Below, piece after piece: positions 17,699 through 25,551 of a DNA stretch of 56,908 nucleotides. The DNA lies in the NCBI GenBank assembly GCA_021772075.1, contig JAETNQ010000022.1:1-56908 (forward strand), in the 5' to 3' direction. Position 1 is the first letter of the stretch; every line of letters starts with the position of its first letter. The notes under the pieces were generated by a model. The model searched no databases. It worked only from the letters and a program-made list of their open reading frames with translations, and was not told the origin of the DNA. The stretch is from Lachnospiraceae bacterium (GTDB lineage: Bacteria; Bacillota; Clostridia; Lachnospirales; Lachnospiraceae). A program made the translations under genes and the position numbers.

Positions 17699-18256
17699 AT
17701 GATTTATTTGGAAGAAAAAAGAAATCCGTTGATCAATACATGCAATTTTGCGGGAATAAGGCCGGCCATGGCAGATCTCCCCTATCCGCCGGTCCAGGTC
17801 AGGGAAAAAAACCAGGGTTATGCCGATCTGCTCGGCGTGGATTACTGCGGAGCAGTGTCGGAGCTTTCGGCGATTACCCAGTATATTAATAATGAAAACA
17901 GAATATCCGGGGAAAACTGTTCTGTCGCGAAGACGATTTTGGGAATCGCCATGGCGGAAATGATGCATCTGCAGAAACTGGGCGAGCTGATCGTCCTGCT
18001 TGGAGGCAATGTGGATTTTACGGCAAAGAGCCGCAATGGAAGGCGGGCCATGTGGACGCCGGAATATCTGGTTCTACAGGAACGGATGGAGAAAATGCTT
18101 CTCACAGGCATAGAGTCGGAAAAGGAAGCGATCCGGCAATATGAAATGCATATGAAAGTGATAAAGGATGACTGCGTCAATGCGGTACTGGAGAGGATCG
18201 TCAAAGACGAGGAGTATCATATCATGCTGCTCCAGATGATTTTGCAGGAACTGTAA
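17699..18256 (+). CDS. Ferritin-like (CotJC/rubrerythrin-type) diiron protein
   Basis: This 185-residue helical protein shows a diiron carboxylate pattern: E near GAVSELSAI, EMMHLQKLGE (ExxH), E in ESEKEAIRQYEMH, and EEYHIMLL (ExxH). This is the four-helix arrangement of ferritin-like proteins of the spore-coat CotJC/manganese-catalase group. Its N-terminus (YLEEKRNPLINTCNF) is like Lachnospiraceae members. A role in metal handling or peroxide protection is likely by family. ATG 17699 is chosen by family length. The SD lies inside a long hairpin, so TTG 17708 is a mechanical alternative. Confidence 0.8.
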   Translation: MIYLEEKRNPLINTCNFAGIRPAMADLPYPPVQVREKNQGYADLLGVDYCGAVSELSAITQYINNENRISGENCSVAKTILGIAMAEMMHLQKLGELIVLLGGNVDFTAKSRNGRRAMWTPEYLVLQERMEKMLLTGIESEKEAIRQYEMHMKVIKDDCVNAVLERIVKDEEYHIMLLQMILQEL

Positions 18257-18276
18257 AGAGGAACTATGAACTATAG

Positions 18277-18671
18277 AGGCTGGACAGGGCGGCGGCCGGC
18301 GGAGTGAAGGAACTGGCCGTACAGCCGGCGCACCTTCCGGAAGGCCATGATTACAGGGAACTGGAAAAATATTAAAAAAGCATCAAAGGAACTTTATCCG
18401 GGCAGCGGTTGGGAAACCGCTGCTTTCTTCGGATAAAGATTTGGATGCGGTAATCAGAGCCATGGCAGAAAGAACAGAAGGTTTTGCCGGCAGGGAAATG
18501 GCGGGCGGCGGAAGAAATTCATGGAAATCGGTTCTGGAAAACAGAGGCCATGAGGTCAGGTGCGTGATGGAGGGATTGGGGCAGATTCCGGAGATCAGGA
18601 ATATTTATGCAGACCATGTAAGGGCGGAGCTGCAAAAGTTGTGGAAGAAGGAGGACGAGAATGATGTATAA
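18277..18671 (+). pseudogene. cbiK: Decayed sirohydrochlorin cobaltochelatase (cbiK) remnant
   Basis: Three pieces of CbiK can be read in two frames. Frame one (18277-18375) gives GGVKELAVQPAHLPEGHDY and then a stop at 18373. Frame two (from about 18399) gives VGKPLLSSDKDLDAVIRAM. This joins directly to MAGGGRNSWKSVLENRGHEV and GLGQIPEIRNIYADH, which is the CbiK C-terminus. The central third, holding the metal-binding and catalytic histidine segments, is missing. A frameshift, a stop and an internal deletion together make this a dead gene. The last bases overlap the start of the permease gene, so it once preceded that gene in an operon. Confidence 0.75.
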
Positions 18672-19431
18672 ATTATTGATTTGCTTCATTGCCGGCATAG
18701 GAGCCGGGCTTGGGACGGGTTTTGCGGGCATGAGCGCTGCGGCGGTGATCAGCCCGATGCTGATCACGTTTTTGGATCTTCCCGCTTATGAAGCGGTGGG
18801 GATCGCCTTGGCCAGCGATGTGCTGGCGAGCGCGGTCAGCGCTTATACTTATGGAAAAAATAAGAATCTGGATATCCGGAACGGACTGGTGATGATGGCG
18901 GCCGTATTGCTGTTTACGCTGGTGGGAAGCTGGACGGCGAGCCTTGTACCGAATACGGCGATGGGAAGTTTTTCTATGTTTATGACATTGCTGCTGGGCA
19001 TCAAGTTTATTGTGAAACCGGTAATGACGACGAAGGAATCGATGGGAGCATCCAACGTCAGGAAAAGGATTGCCCAATCGGCGGCGAGCGGCATGGCAGT
19101 CGGATTTATCTGCGGATTTGTCGGCGCCGGCGGAGGAATGATGATGCTTCTTCTGCTTACCAGCGTACTGGGATATGAACTGAAAACCGCAGTAGGGACG
19201 AGTGTATTTATTATGGCTTTTACCGCTTTTACAGGAGCGGCCAGCCATTTTGCCATAGGAGGGATGCCGGATATGCTTTGTCTGGCATTCTGCGTGCTGT
19301 CCACGCTTCTGTGGGCGAGGATAGCGGCAAAATTCGCCAATAAAGCGAGCGCGGCAACTCTTAACCGCGCTACGGGAGTCGTGCTTGTTATTCTTGGAAG
19401 CGCTATTTTGGCGGTAAATTATTTAAGCTGA
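18661..19431 (+). CDS. TauE/SafE family membrane permease
   Basis: This 256-residue protein has eight or so hydrophobic segments in two similar halves. Each half opens with the family hallmark: FIAGIGAGLGTGFAGMSAA at the N-terminus and GFICGFVGAGGGMMML in the middle. These are the TauE/SafE repeats. Family members export or import sulfur-containing organic anions such as sulfite or sulfoacetate; the substrate here is unknown. It starts inside the end of the cbiK remnant. AAGGAGG (18647-18653) is well placed for the ATG at 18661, and the second ATG at 18664 is also possible. Confidence 0.9.
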   Translation: MMYKLLICFIAGIGAGLGTGFAGMSAAAVISPMLITFLDLPAYEAVGIALASDVLASAVSAYTYGKNKNLDIRNGLVMMAAVLLFTLVGSWTASLVPNTAMGSFSMFMTLLLGIKFIVKPVMTTKESMGASNVRKRIAQSAASGMAVGFICGFVGAGGGMMMLLLLTSVLGYELKTAVGTSVFIMAFTAFTGAASHFAIGGMPDMLCLAFCVLSTLLWARIAAKFANKASAATLNRATGVVLVILGSAILAVNYLS

Positions 19432-19529
19432 TGCCGATGTCTGGTTCCGAAAGGGGGGCGCGGGAAGACTCTCTTATCGTGGATAGAATATGAATTTCAA
19501 AAGAAATGTTGATAAATATGAAAAGAAAA

Positions 19530-19558
19530 TTGATAAACTTTGTCAGTTGAGTTATAAT
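19530..19558 (+). promoter_or_regulatory. Sigma-A type promoter of the diguanylate cyclase gene
   Basis: TTGATA (19530-19535) and TATAAT (19553-19558) are 17 bases apart, about 55 bases before the ATG at 19612. Confidence 0.75.
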
Positions 19559-19611
19559 AGTCGTTGAATATCGATAAGGAGCCAAGGAGCAAAGCATTCG
19601 GAGGTCGGGGA

Positions 19612-20697
19612 ATGATTCAGAGATTTATCGCAATGATATTTAAGGATGTGGAAAATGAGAATGAAACCAAAAAGGTATCAGTGATTTTGCGCCTGAATGC
19701 CCTGATTATGTGCGTTTATTTTTTGTGTCTGCTGGGGATATTCCTTGCAGTGGGGGAAAGAACCCCCTTAATAATGTTTTTGATGTGCTTTAGTATATAT
19801 GGATTAGCATTTTATACTACATATTTGAACGATACGAAGCTGGCTGTCTATTTTTCGGTGCTGTTTACCGCTATATGGATTTTCATTTTTATCCGGCAGT
19901 TTGGATGGGATTGCGGGATACAGCATTTTATATTCGTTCTTATTGTGCTTGGTTTTACCATCAGTTACCGTAAACTGCGATGGAAAATTTCGATGAGCGC
20001 CGCAGCCTGTGTGTTCCGCCTTGTCCTGTATGCCTATACCAGGCAGAATGGGTCGAGGTATACATTGGGGAATGAGGTAAGCGTTATTTACCAGATTGTT
20101 AACACAATATTCGTATTTGCCGGCATTACAGGGATTTTGGCGGTGTTTACAAAGGATTCCATGGAAATGGAGCGGAAACTTGTCCAGTATAACGAGAGGC
20201 TGCACAGGCTGGCTTCCCTGGATCCGCTGACAGGTTTGCTGAACAGGAGGAGCATGAGGGAATTCCTGGAAAAAAATATACGGATGTATCAGAGCGGCCA
20301 TGTTGAGAGCATGGCTCTTGCCATAGGGGATATCGATTTTTTTAAAAAGATCAACGATACCTATGGGCATGAATGCGGCGACCTGGTGCTGAAACAGTTA
20401 TCCGCCCTTTTTCAGGAACATATAGGAAGCAAAGGAACGATAAGCCGTTGGGGCGGGGAGGAATTTCTTTTCGCATTTCACCATATGAATGGTGATGAGG
20501 CTTTGATGCTGCTGAACGAATTGAACAGGAAGCTGAAAAAGATGGAGATACCTTATGGAGAACATGTGGTAAAGGTAACGATGACATTCGGGCTGAGCGA
20601 ATTTGATTTTGTGCGGGGCATCGATTATTCCGTGAATGATGTGGATAAGAAGCTGTATCAGGGAAAAGAAGCGGGGAGAGACAGAACAATTTACTGA
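19612..20697 (+). CDS. Membrane-bound diguanylate cyclase (GGDEF)
   Basis: This 361-residue protein is predicted to make cyclic di-GMP from two GTP. About six hydrophobic segments fill residues 20-185 and probably form a sensor. A GGDEF domain follows: DPLTGLLNRR, GDIDFFKKINDTYGHECGD and the active-site RWGGEEF near residue 280. The GGEEF motif is intact, so activity is expected. The RxxD inhibitory site usually found five residues before it is absent. ATG 19612 follows GGAGG by 7 bases. The output could bear on motility, given the flagellin and chemoreceptor genes in the window. Confidence 0.93.
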   Translation: MIQRFIAMIFKDVENENETKKVSVILRLNALIMCVYFLCLLGIFLAVGERTPLIMFLMCFSIYGLAFYTTYLNDTKLAVYFSVLFTAIWIFIFIRQFGWDCGIQHFIFVLIVLGFTISYRKLRWKISMSAAACVFRLVLYAYTRQNGSRYTLGNEVSVIYQIVNTIFVFAGITGILAVFTKDSMEMERKLVQYNERLHRLASLDPLTGLLNRRSMREFLEKNIRMYQSGHVESMALAIGDIDFFKKINDTYGHECGDLVLKQLSALFQEHIGSKGTISRWGGEEFLFAFHHMNGDEALMLLNELNRKLKKMEIPYGEHVVKVTMTFGLSEFDFVRGIDYSVNDVDKKLYQGKEAGRDRTIY

Positions 20698-20713
20698 GAC
20701 AAGGGGGGAGGAT

Positions 20714-21697
20714 ATGCTGTTTCGGTGTAAAAACTGCGGGGGAAATACGGTATATAGCCCGGAGAAAGGGAAGATGTACTGCCCCCATTGCGATGGGATC
20801 GACAGCGGAGAAATCGAGGGCGCCGGCATAAGGGCGGAATGCGTCAACTGCGGCGCGCCTTTGGAAATAAAAGAATACAACTCTACCTGCAAATGTGAAT
20901 ATTGCGGGAGTTATATCATATTGGATGAAAGGGTGGAAGGGGAATATAGGCCTCGCATGGTGCTGCCCTTTCAGATTGGAATGAAACGCGCGGTAGAACT
21001 TCTGAAGGAGGAGTTCAAAAGCCGCGTTTTTACGCCTGGAACTTTTTTGGCAGAGTCCACGCTGGAAGAAATGAAAGGGATGTATGTTCCCTTTTGGCTG
21101 TATGATTATAAGGCCGATATTAATTACATAGGAAAGGGAACAAAAGTCAGGGTGTGGACCGGAGGGGATACCGAATATACGGAGACTTCTTATTACCGTG
21201 TGGCCCGGAATATGGGGATTGATTTTAGAAAGGTGCCTGTGGATGCTTCCATAGCGATGCCGGATGACGTCATGGATCTGATGGAGCCTTTTGATTATAA
21301 TGCGTCGAAGGAATTCCAGGCAGAATATATGTCGGGTTTTTATGGGGAAATTTATAACGAAGGAGCAGACAGTCTGGAGGAAAGGGCAAAGCGGAAAGCG
21401 GAAAACGATGCGGATGTTTTACTGAAAGATACATTGGGCGGTTATACTTCCCTCATACCCGAGCGTAAGGATATCTGTTTAAGCCGGAAGGAAGCCAATT
21501 ATGCCCTTCTTCCCGTATGGCGTTATATCTATAAGTACCAGGAAAAGGATTATCCCTTTTATGTGAATGGGCAGACCGGCAAGATCATCGGTTCTACTCC
21601 GGTGTCGCGGAAGAAGGTGCTGGCATACGGCGGCACGGTATTCGCGGCCGTATGGATGGCGTTGTCTTTTCTGATCGGCATCATGGAGATATTATAA
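20714..21697 (+). CDS. Double zinc-ribbon protein with C-terminal membrane anchor
   Basis: This 327-residue protein begins with two zinc ribbons, CKNC...CPHC (residues ~5-25) and CVNC...CEYC (~42-65). A long soluble domain follows, with conserved FQIGMKRAVELLKEEFKSR and MKGMYVPFWLYDY motifs. The last ~25 residues are hydrophobic (VFAAVWMALSFLIGIMEIL), which suggests a C-tail membrane anchor. This is the layout of the TFIIB-type zinc-ribbon proteins annotated as unknown in Clostridia. ATG 20714 has GGGGGGAGG before it. The next gene (TPM domain) is 43 bases away, so the two may act together in envelope quality control. Confidence 0.85.
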   Translation: MLFRCKNCGGNTVYSPEKGKMYCPHCDGIDSGEIEGAGIRAECVNCGAPLEIKEYNSTCKCEYCGSYIILDERVEGEYRPRMVLPFQIGMKRAVELLKEEFKSRVFTPGTFLAESTLEEMKGMYVPFWLYDYKADINYIGKGTKVRVWTGGDTEYTETSYYRVARNMGIDFRKVPVDASIAMPDDVMDLMEPFDYNASKEFQAEYMSGFYGEIYNEGADSLEERAKRKAENDADVLLKDTLGGYTSLIPERKDICLSRKEANYALLPVWRYIYKYQEKDYPFYVNGQTGKIIGSTPVSRKKVLAYGGTVFAAVWMALSFLIGIMEIL

Positions 21698-21740
21698 GGA
21701 TGGTGATAAAGAGGAATCAGGGGCGGTATGGAGGAGAGGA

Positions 21741-22604
21741 ATGAGACAGTATGTTCGTTATTTTCGGTGGATATTTATAGTAACGGGAATCTTGGCTGTT
21801 GTCTATGCAGGATTGCATCTTCTGCATAGCCTGCGGACATTTCCGGAGCGGACAAATGAAGAATGCCTGACGCGGCAGAGAGTCTTTGACTATGGGGATA
21901 TACTTTCGGAAGCGGAGGAAGAAAAGCTGGCAGATCTGATCGCGAAGCGGGAAAGGCAGACGGGCTGCGATATTGTTCTCGTCACGCTGAATGAATCTTT
22001 AAAGGAATATGCCAGAAAAAAGGAACCCTATGTGCCGTATGAAGAATTCGTCCGTGTTTATGCGGAGGATTTTTATGATTCCAACGCTTTTGGATATGAC
22101 CGCCCGATCGGGGACGGAGTTCTTCTTGTGGACAACTGGTATAGGGAAGAGGACGGAAGGGTATATACTTGGCTGAGTACGGTCGGCAGGGCGGAGGAAA
22201 AGTATACGGCTGCCCACATCGACCATTTGCTGGATAATGTATACCGTTATGTGGAGCGGGATCCTTATCGGGCATACAAGACTTATATCAACGATTTTTA
22301 CCATGACATGGCGGGGGGAGGAACCTTTACGTTTTATCTGCCCTATTGGCTTCCGTTGGCGGTAGCGGCTTTATCCATGCTTATTTTTGTTGTTATTCAC
22401 TGGAGCTATAAAAAGGGGAGCAAAACGGTGGTTCCTACTGCTTATGTGGATGGAAGCCCTCAAATGTACAAGAGGGAGGACGTGTTTATCAATAAAATCG
22501 TTACCAAAAGGCATATCCAGAGAAGCAGCGGCGGCAGCGGGGGAAGCGGCGGCGGAGGAGGAAGCCATGGCGGGCATCATGGGGGCGGCGGGCATAGCCG
22601 GTAA
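21741..22604 (+). CDS. TPM-domain membrane protein with Gly/His-rich tail
   Basis: This 287-residue protein has an N-terminal membrane segment (residues ~9-27), then an extracytoplasmic TPM domain (VFDYGDILSEAEEEKLADLI, RQTGCDIVLVTL, GDGVLLVDNW, to ~190). A second hydrophobic segment follows (LPLAVAALSMLIFVVIHWSY, ~205-224). A cytoplasmic tail ends in a low-complexity stretch of Gly, Ser and His. TPM domains include Psb32/MOLO-1-like proteins; enzymatic function is unproven. The His-rich tail could bind metal. GGAGGAGAGG precedes the ATG. Confidence 0.9.
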   Translation: MRQYVRYFRWIFIVTGILAVVYAGLHLLHSLRTFPERTNEECLTRQRVFDYGDILSEAEEEKLADLIAKRERQTGCDIVLVTLNESLKEYARKKEPYVPYEEFVRVYAEDFYDSNAFGYDRPIGDGVLLVDNWYREEDGRVYTWLSTVGRAEEKYTAAHIDHLLDNVYRYVERDPYRAYKTYINDFYHDMAGGGTFTFYLPYWLPLAVAALSMLIFVVIHWSYKKGSKTVVPTAYVDGSPQMYKREDVFINKIVTKRHIQRSSGGSGGSGGGGGSHGGHHGGGGHSR

Positions 22605-22685
22605 AAATGGCAGCGCGTTTTTGCCATAGGACATTGGAACTGCTTCTGTATGGCCAATAGATAAAAAAATAAAAATTTATGCTGA

Positions 22686-22740
22686 TAAAGAAACAAATCC
22701 CCCAAGCGTGCGGCAGCACCATAGAGGGATTCGTTTGTCT
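22686..22740 (-). terminator. Likely terminator of the secreted-protein gene
   Basis: On the - strand GACAAACGAATCCC pairs with GGGATTTGTTTC, with one mismatch in the stem, and is followed by a T-rich tract. It lies just beyond the stop at 22771 of the - strand gene. Confidence 0.5.
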
Positions 22741-22770
22741 TTATTGCCCGTCAATGGAAATGTCAATTAC

Positions 22771-24276
22771 TTATTCCATTAGCGCCATGATTCCAAATCT
22801 ATCGGTTTCAATAGTAACAGTTGTGGGATCGTTGTCCAAATCTTGGAGCAGATGAAGCGTTCCATCTTCGCCAAGCATGCCGATCGTATACGTTTTGCCT
22901 GGATTCCGGTATTGCTCAGGCAGACCTATTATAATGCGGATGGGGGTTAAGGTTCGATTGATTTTATCCACCTTTCCTTCTTTATTAATTGCATACATAT
23001 CCATCTGGATAACCGTATGGACTTTTTTTCCGCTTTGTGCGGCTGTCTCTTCCAAAGCCTTTTTTGCGTCCGTATTCTGTCCATTGCATACGTAGAATCT
23101 GATGTTTGTATTTTCGCCGGCATTGTCAATGCCGGATGCAGTTTCCACCTGCTCTTTCGGAGTCAGGACAGCGATGCCGGAAACATTGTCAGCCTTATAA
23201 ACCCCTCCTATGGTGGAGATTTGTTTTTCTCCATTGGAGGACGTGACCTCATTGGCCGGACGTGCCTCGGCGGGAGGCTGTTGGGAATTGCTGTTTTCCG
23301 TTGTAGGGGAAGAAGCGGCATCGCTTTCTGAAGTATCGCTGTTCGGATTGCCGCCGATTTTTACCGTTTTGGTTAAAATTTCGGGTTGGAATTCCCCGCC
23401 ATAAACAGAGAAAATTTCATTGGTTGCTTTGTCTTTTACATAGTAAGCCCATCGTTCGCAGATCATGCGGATCGTAAGTTCTTCCGCTTTTTCTTCTTCG
23501 TCCACTATCAGGTAGCGGACGTTGAGGTAATCGCCTCTGTCTTCGATCTGCGTTTTGGAACAGGTATTTCCCGATACGGTGCAGGCGGTAAGCCCCGGCG
23601 TTATCGGGTGTTCGGCATCGGCGCACAGTTCGTACTTCTCTTTATCATAGACCGCATCGAATTTCATATAAACGGCTGCCGTCCATCCGGGAGGCAAATG
23701 GTCTGCGGTGACGATCGACCGCTGAAATCCAAAATCATCTATTTCATCTTTTACCTTCACCGTCAGCAATCTGATTTCGTTTTGGTCATCTCCTGTGACC
23801 CGGAAAATTTCCCCGGTTTCTTTGTTTTTCAGATAATATCCCCAGAAACCGATGTTGCACGATACGGTTAATTCTTCTGCCGTTTCATCCGCGCCTACCT
23901 GAAGCTGGAAAGATTCGAAAAAGCCGCTGGAACCATTGCTGGGGTTGTGCAGAATATCATTTAAAATCAGTTTGGTATCTGGGCTTGTATTGCCCGTCAA
24001 TGTGAAATTCGTTGCAAGCACCGTATAGACGTGATGCTCATCGTTAACGTATTCATATTTTTCCCGGTCATAAACCATATCCGATACGGCAAGAATAGTT
24101 GTCGTTTTTCCTTTTGTTACTGCATTCTGGTTATTTTCTGTTGCCAGAAACCGGTATAATTTTGCACCGACTTCTGTGCCGGCTATTTGCTGCTCTGCAG
24201 CATGAGCAGTCAGACTCATTCCTAGTAACATTGTTGTTACCAGTAAAAAGGCTATTTTCCTTTTCATTTTTTTCAT
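22771..24276 (-). CDS. Secreted protein with two homologous domains, unknown function
   Basis: This 501-residue protein has a classic signal peptide (MKKMKRKIAFLLVTTMLLGM then AHAAE). Residues ~65-180 and ~200-310 are two related domains: MVYDREKYEYVNDEHHVY...GYYLKNKETGEIFRVTG and AVYDKEKYELCADAEHPI...AYYVKDKATNEIFSVYG. A Ser/Pro/Thr linker (~315-350) leads to a C-terminal beta-rich domain ending in DRFGIMALME. There is no sortase motif. ATG 24276 has CGAGGT 8 bases upstream. It is transcribed divergently from an XRE regulator, and three TATTGCAATA palindromes lie between the genes, so repression by that regulator is likely. Confidence 0.85.
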   Translation of the reverse strand: MKKMKRKIAFLLVTTMLLGMSLTAHAAEQQIAGTEVGAKLYRFLATENNQNAVTKGKTTTILAVSDMVYDREKYEYVNDEHHVYTVLATNFTLTGNTSPDTKLILNDILHNPSNGSSGFFESFQLQVGADETAEELTVSCNIGFWGYYLKNKETGEIFRVTGDDQNEIRLLTVKVKDEIDDFGFQRSIVTADHLPPGWTAAVYMKFDAVYDKEKYELCADAEHPITPGLTACTVSGNTCSKTQIEDRGDYLNVRYLIVDEEEKAEELTIRMICERWAYYVKDKATNEIFSVYGGEFQPEILTKTVKIGGNPNSDTSESDAASSPTTENSNSQQPPAEARPANEVTSSNGEKQISTIGGVYKADNVSGIAVLTPKEQVETASGIDNAGENTNIRFYVCNGQNTDAKKALEETAAQSGKKVHTVIQMDMYAINKEGKVDKINRTLTPIRIIIGLPEQYRNPGKTYTIGMLGEDGTLHLLQDLDNDPTTVTIETDRFGIMALME

Positions 24277-24318
24277 TGTTAAATACCTCGTTCATCTGCT
24301 TTTTATTTATAAACTTCG

Positions 24319-24434
24319 TATTGCAATATTTTAAACTTTTATAGCTCCTCCTTTCTTGATTTTCAAGTAACTGAACTGTGCAAAAATTGTCCAATTAATA
24401 TTGTATTGCAATATAAAAGTATTATATTGCAATA
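24319..24434. promoter_or_regulatory. Array of TATTGCAATA palindromic operators
   Basis: The 10-bp palindrome TATTGCAATA occurs exactly at 24319-24328, 24404-24413 and 24425-24434. Half or degenerate copies lie near 24485-24492 and 24500-24510. All fall in the divergent spacer between the secreted-protein gene (-) and the XRE gene (+). This is the expected pattern for the binding site of the adjacent XRE regulator. Confidence 0.75.
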
Positions 24435-24578
24435 CAAAAAGTATGTCAATAATGCATTTGTGTACGCTTGATGTATGCAAAACTCTTGCAATAAAATACT
24501 ATATTGCTGTTAAGTATTATAATGCAAGATACTCCACGTTACAATAGATATAACTTTATGAAGGACAGGAGTGGATAT

Positions 24579-24923
24579 ATGCTGGATTATTCTTCGATAG
24601 GGAAAAGAATTAAACGTTTGAGGCTGCAAAAACATATGACGCAGGAAGCCCTAAGTGAAAAAATAGATATTTCTGCCAAACATCTTTCCAATATAGAAAA
24701 CAATAATGCCCATCCGTCGATCGAAACGCTAGTTGACATTGCCAATATTCTGGAATGCAGTTTGGACTATCTTGTTTTGGAAAATATAGTGGAAACACAG
24801 GAAACGAATTATAATCAGGAATTTATCAATATTATGAAGTCTTGCACAAGCCATGAAAAACGTGTATTAATTGAGATTTTATATGCCGTGAGAAAGATTT
24901 TGAAAGAGAACCCCGGGGTGTAA
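24579..24923 (+). CDS. XRE-family transcriptional regulator
   Basis: This 114-residue protein has an N-terminal HTH_3 domain (residues ~6-62: IGKRIKRLRLQKHMTQEALSEK, LSNIENNNAHPSIETL) and a short C-terminal helical tail. ATG 24579 is chosen because CAGGAG lies 8 bases upstream; earlier in-frame ATGs have no ribosome site. It is divergent from the secreted two-domain protein and probably controls it and itself through the TATTGCAATA boxes. Confidence 0.9.
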   Translation: MLDYSSIGKRIKRLRLQKHMTQEALSEKIDISAKHLSNIENNNAHPSIETLVDIANILECSLDYLVLENIVETQETNYNQEFINIMKSCTSHEKRVLIEILYAVRKILKENPGV

Positions 24924-24946
24924 ATCATGGAGGCTCTGCCGAAAAA

Positions 24947-24975
24947 GCCATAAAAGCGCCGGGCGGTTTTATGGC
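24947..24975 (+). terminator. Terminator of the XRE gene
   Basis: GCCATAAAA (24947-24955) pairs with TTTTATGGC (24967-24975) around a GC-rich loop, 24 bases after the stop codon. The T-run is weak, so confidence is moderate. Confidence 0.5.
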
Positions 24976-24978
24976 AGC

Positions 24979-25010
24979 AAAAAGCCCTCCACATGAGAGG
25001 GTATGGAGGG
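24979..25010 (-). terminator. rpsT terminator
   Basis: On the - strand CCCTCCA (25010-25004) pairs with TGGAGGG (24991-24985) and is followed by CTTTTTG. It lies about 50 bases after the rpsT stop codon. Confidence 0.75.
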
Positions 25011-25059
25011 TTTCGTTACAATTTGTTTATATTTCCAGAATCGAAAGACCGGTTCCAAG

Positions 25060-25323
25060 TTAAGCCATCTTGTTTACAGCCTGAGCAAGACGGGATATTT
25101 TCCTGGAAGCGGTATTCTTATGGAATACGCCTTTCGTAACCGCTTTGTCGATCGTTGAAGTAGCAGCCAGCAAAGCAGCGCTTGCAGCAGCTTTATCGTT
25201 TGCTTCGATTGCAACCCTTACTTTTTTGACAGCTGTTTTCACGCCGGATTTGATCGACTTATTTCTTGCAGCCTTTGTTCTGTTTACTAAAATTCTTTTT
25301 TTCGCAGATTTGATGTTAGCCAA
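25060..25323 (-). CDS. rpsT: 30S ribosomal protein S20
   Basis: This 87-residue protein is a component of the small ribosomal subunit that binds 16S rRNA. The sequence ANIKSAKKRILVNRTKAARN and ending RKISRLAQAVNKMA are diagnostic. The first residue comes from a TTG codon (25321-25323), 8 bases after AGGAGG. No ATG is available, and the next upstream GTG sits on the Shine-Dalgarno. Escherichia coli rpsT also starts with UUG, which matters for its autoregulation, so the weak start is probably functional. A sigma-A promoter lies at 25416-25444. The neighbouring gpr and spoIIP follow the common Firmicutes order. Confidence 0.97.
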   Translation of the reverse strand: MANIKSAKKRILVNRTKAARNKSIKSGVKTAVKKVRVAIEANDKAAASAALLAATSTIDKAVTKGVFHKNTASRKISRLAQAVNKMA

Positions 25324-25415
25324 GACCCACACCTCCTATTGTGATTACTATCAGTTTTACGGGAATGTTCCATTAAATGCGGACACGGACGTTTTAATGC
25401 AAACATACGTATAAT

Positions 25416-25444
25416 ATTGTAGAGTAAGACTTTCGGTATGTCAA
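25416..25444 (-). promoter_or_regulatory. rpsT promoter
   Basis: On the - strand TTGACA (25439-25444) and TACAAT (25416-25421) are separated by 17 bases. The start site would leave a leader of roughly 85 bases before the TTG start. Confidence 0.85.
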
Positions 25445-25551
25445 TACATATTTTGTTTATTTTTGCAAAAAATATGGCTATTAAAAGTTTTTGGGGCAAT
25501 CGATTTTTGGCCTGCATAGATTAAACAAAGAAAAGGTTTGGGAGCGGACAG

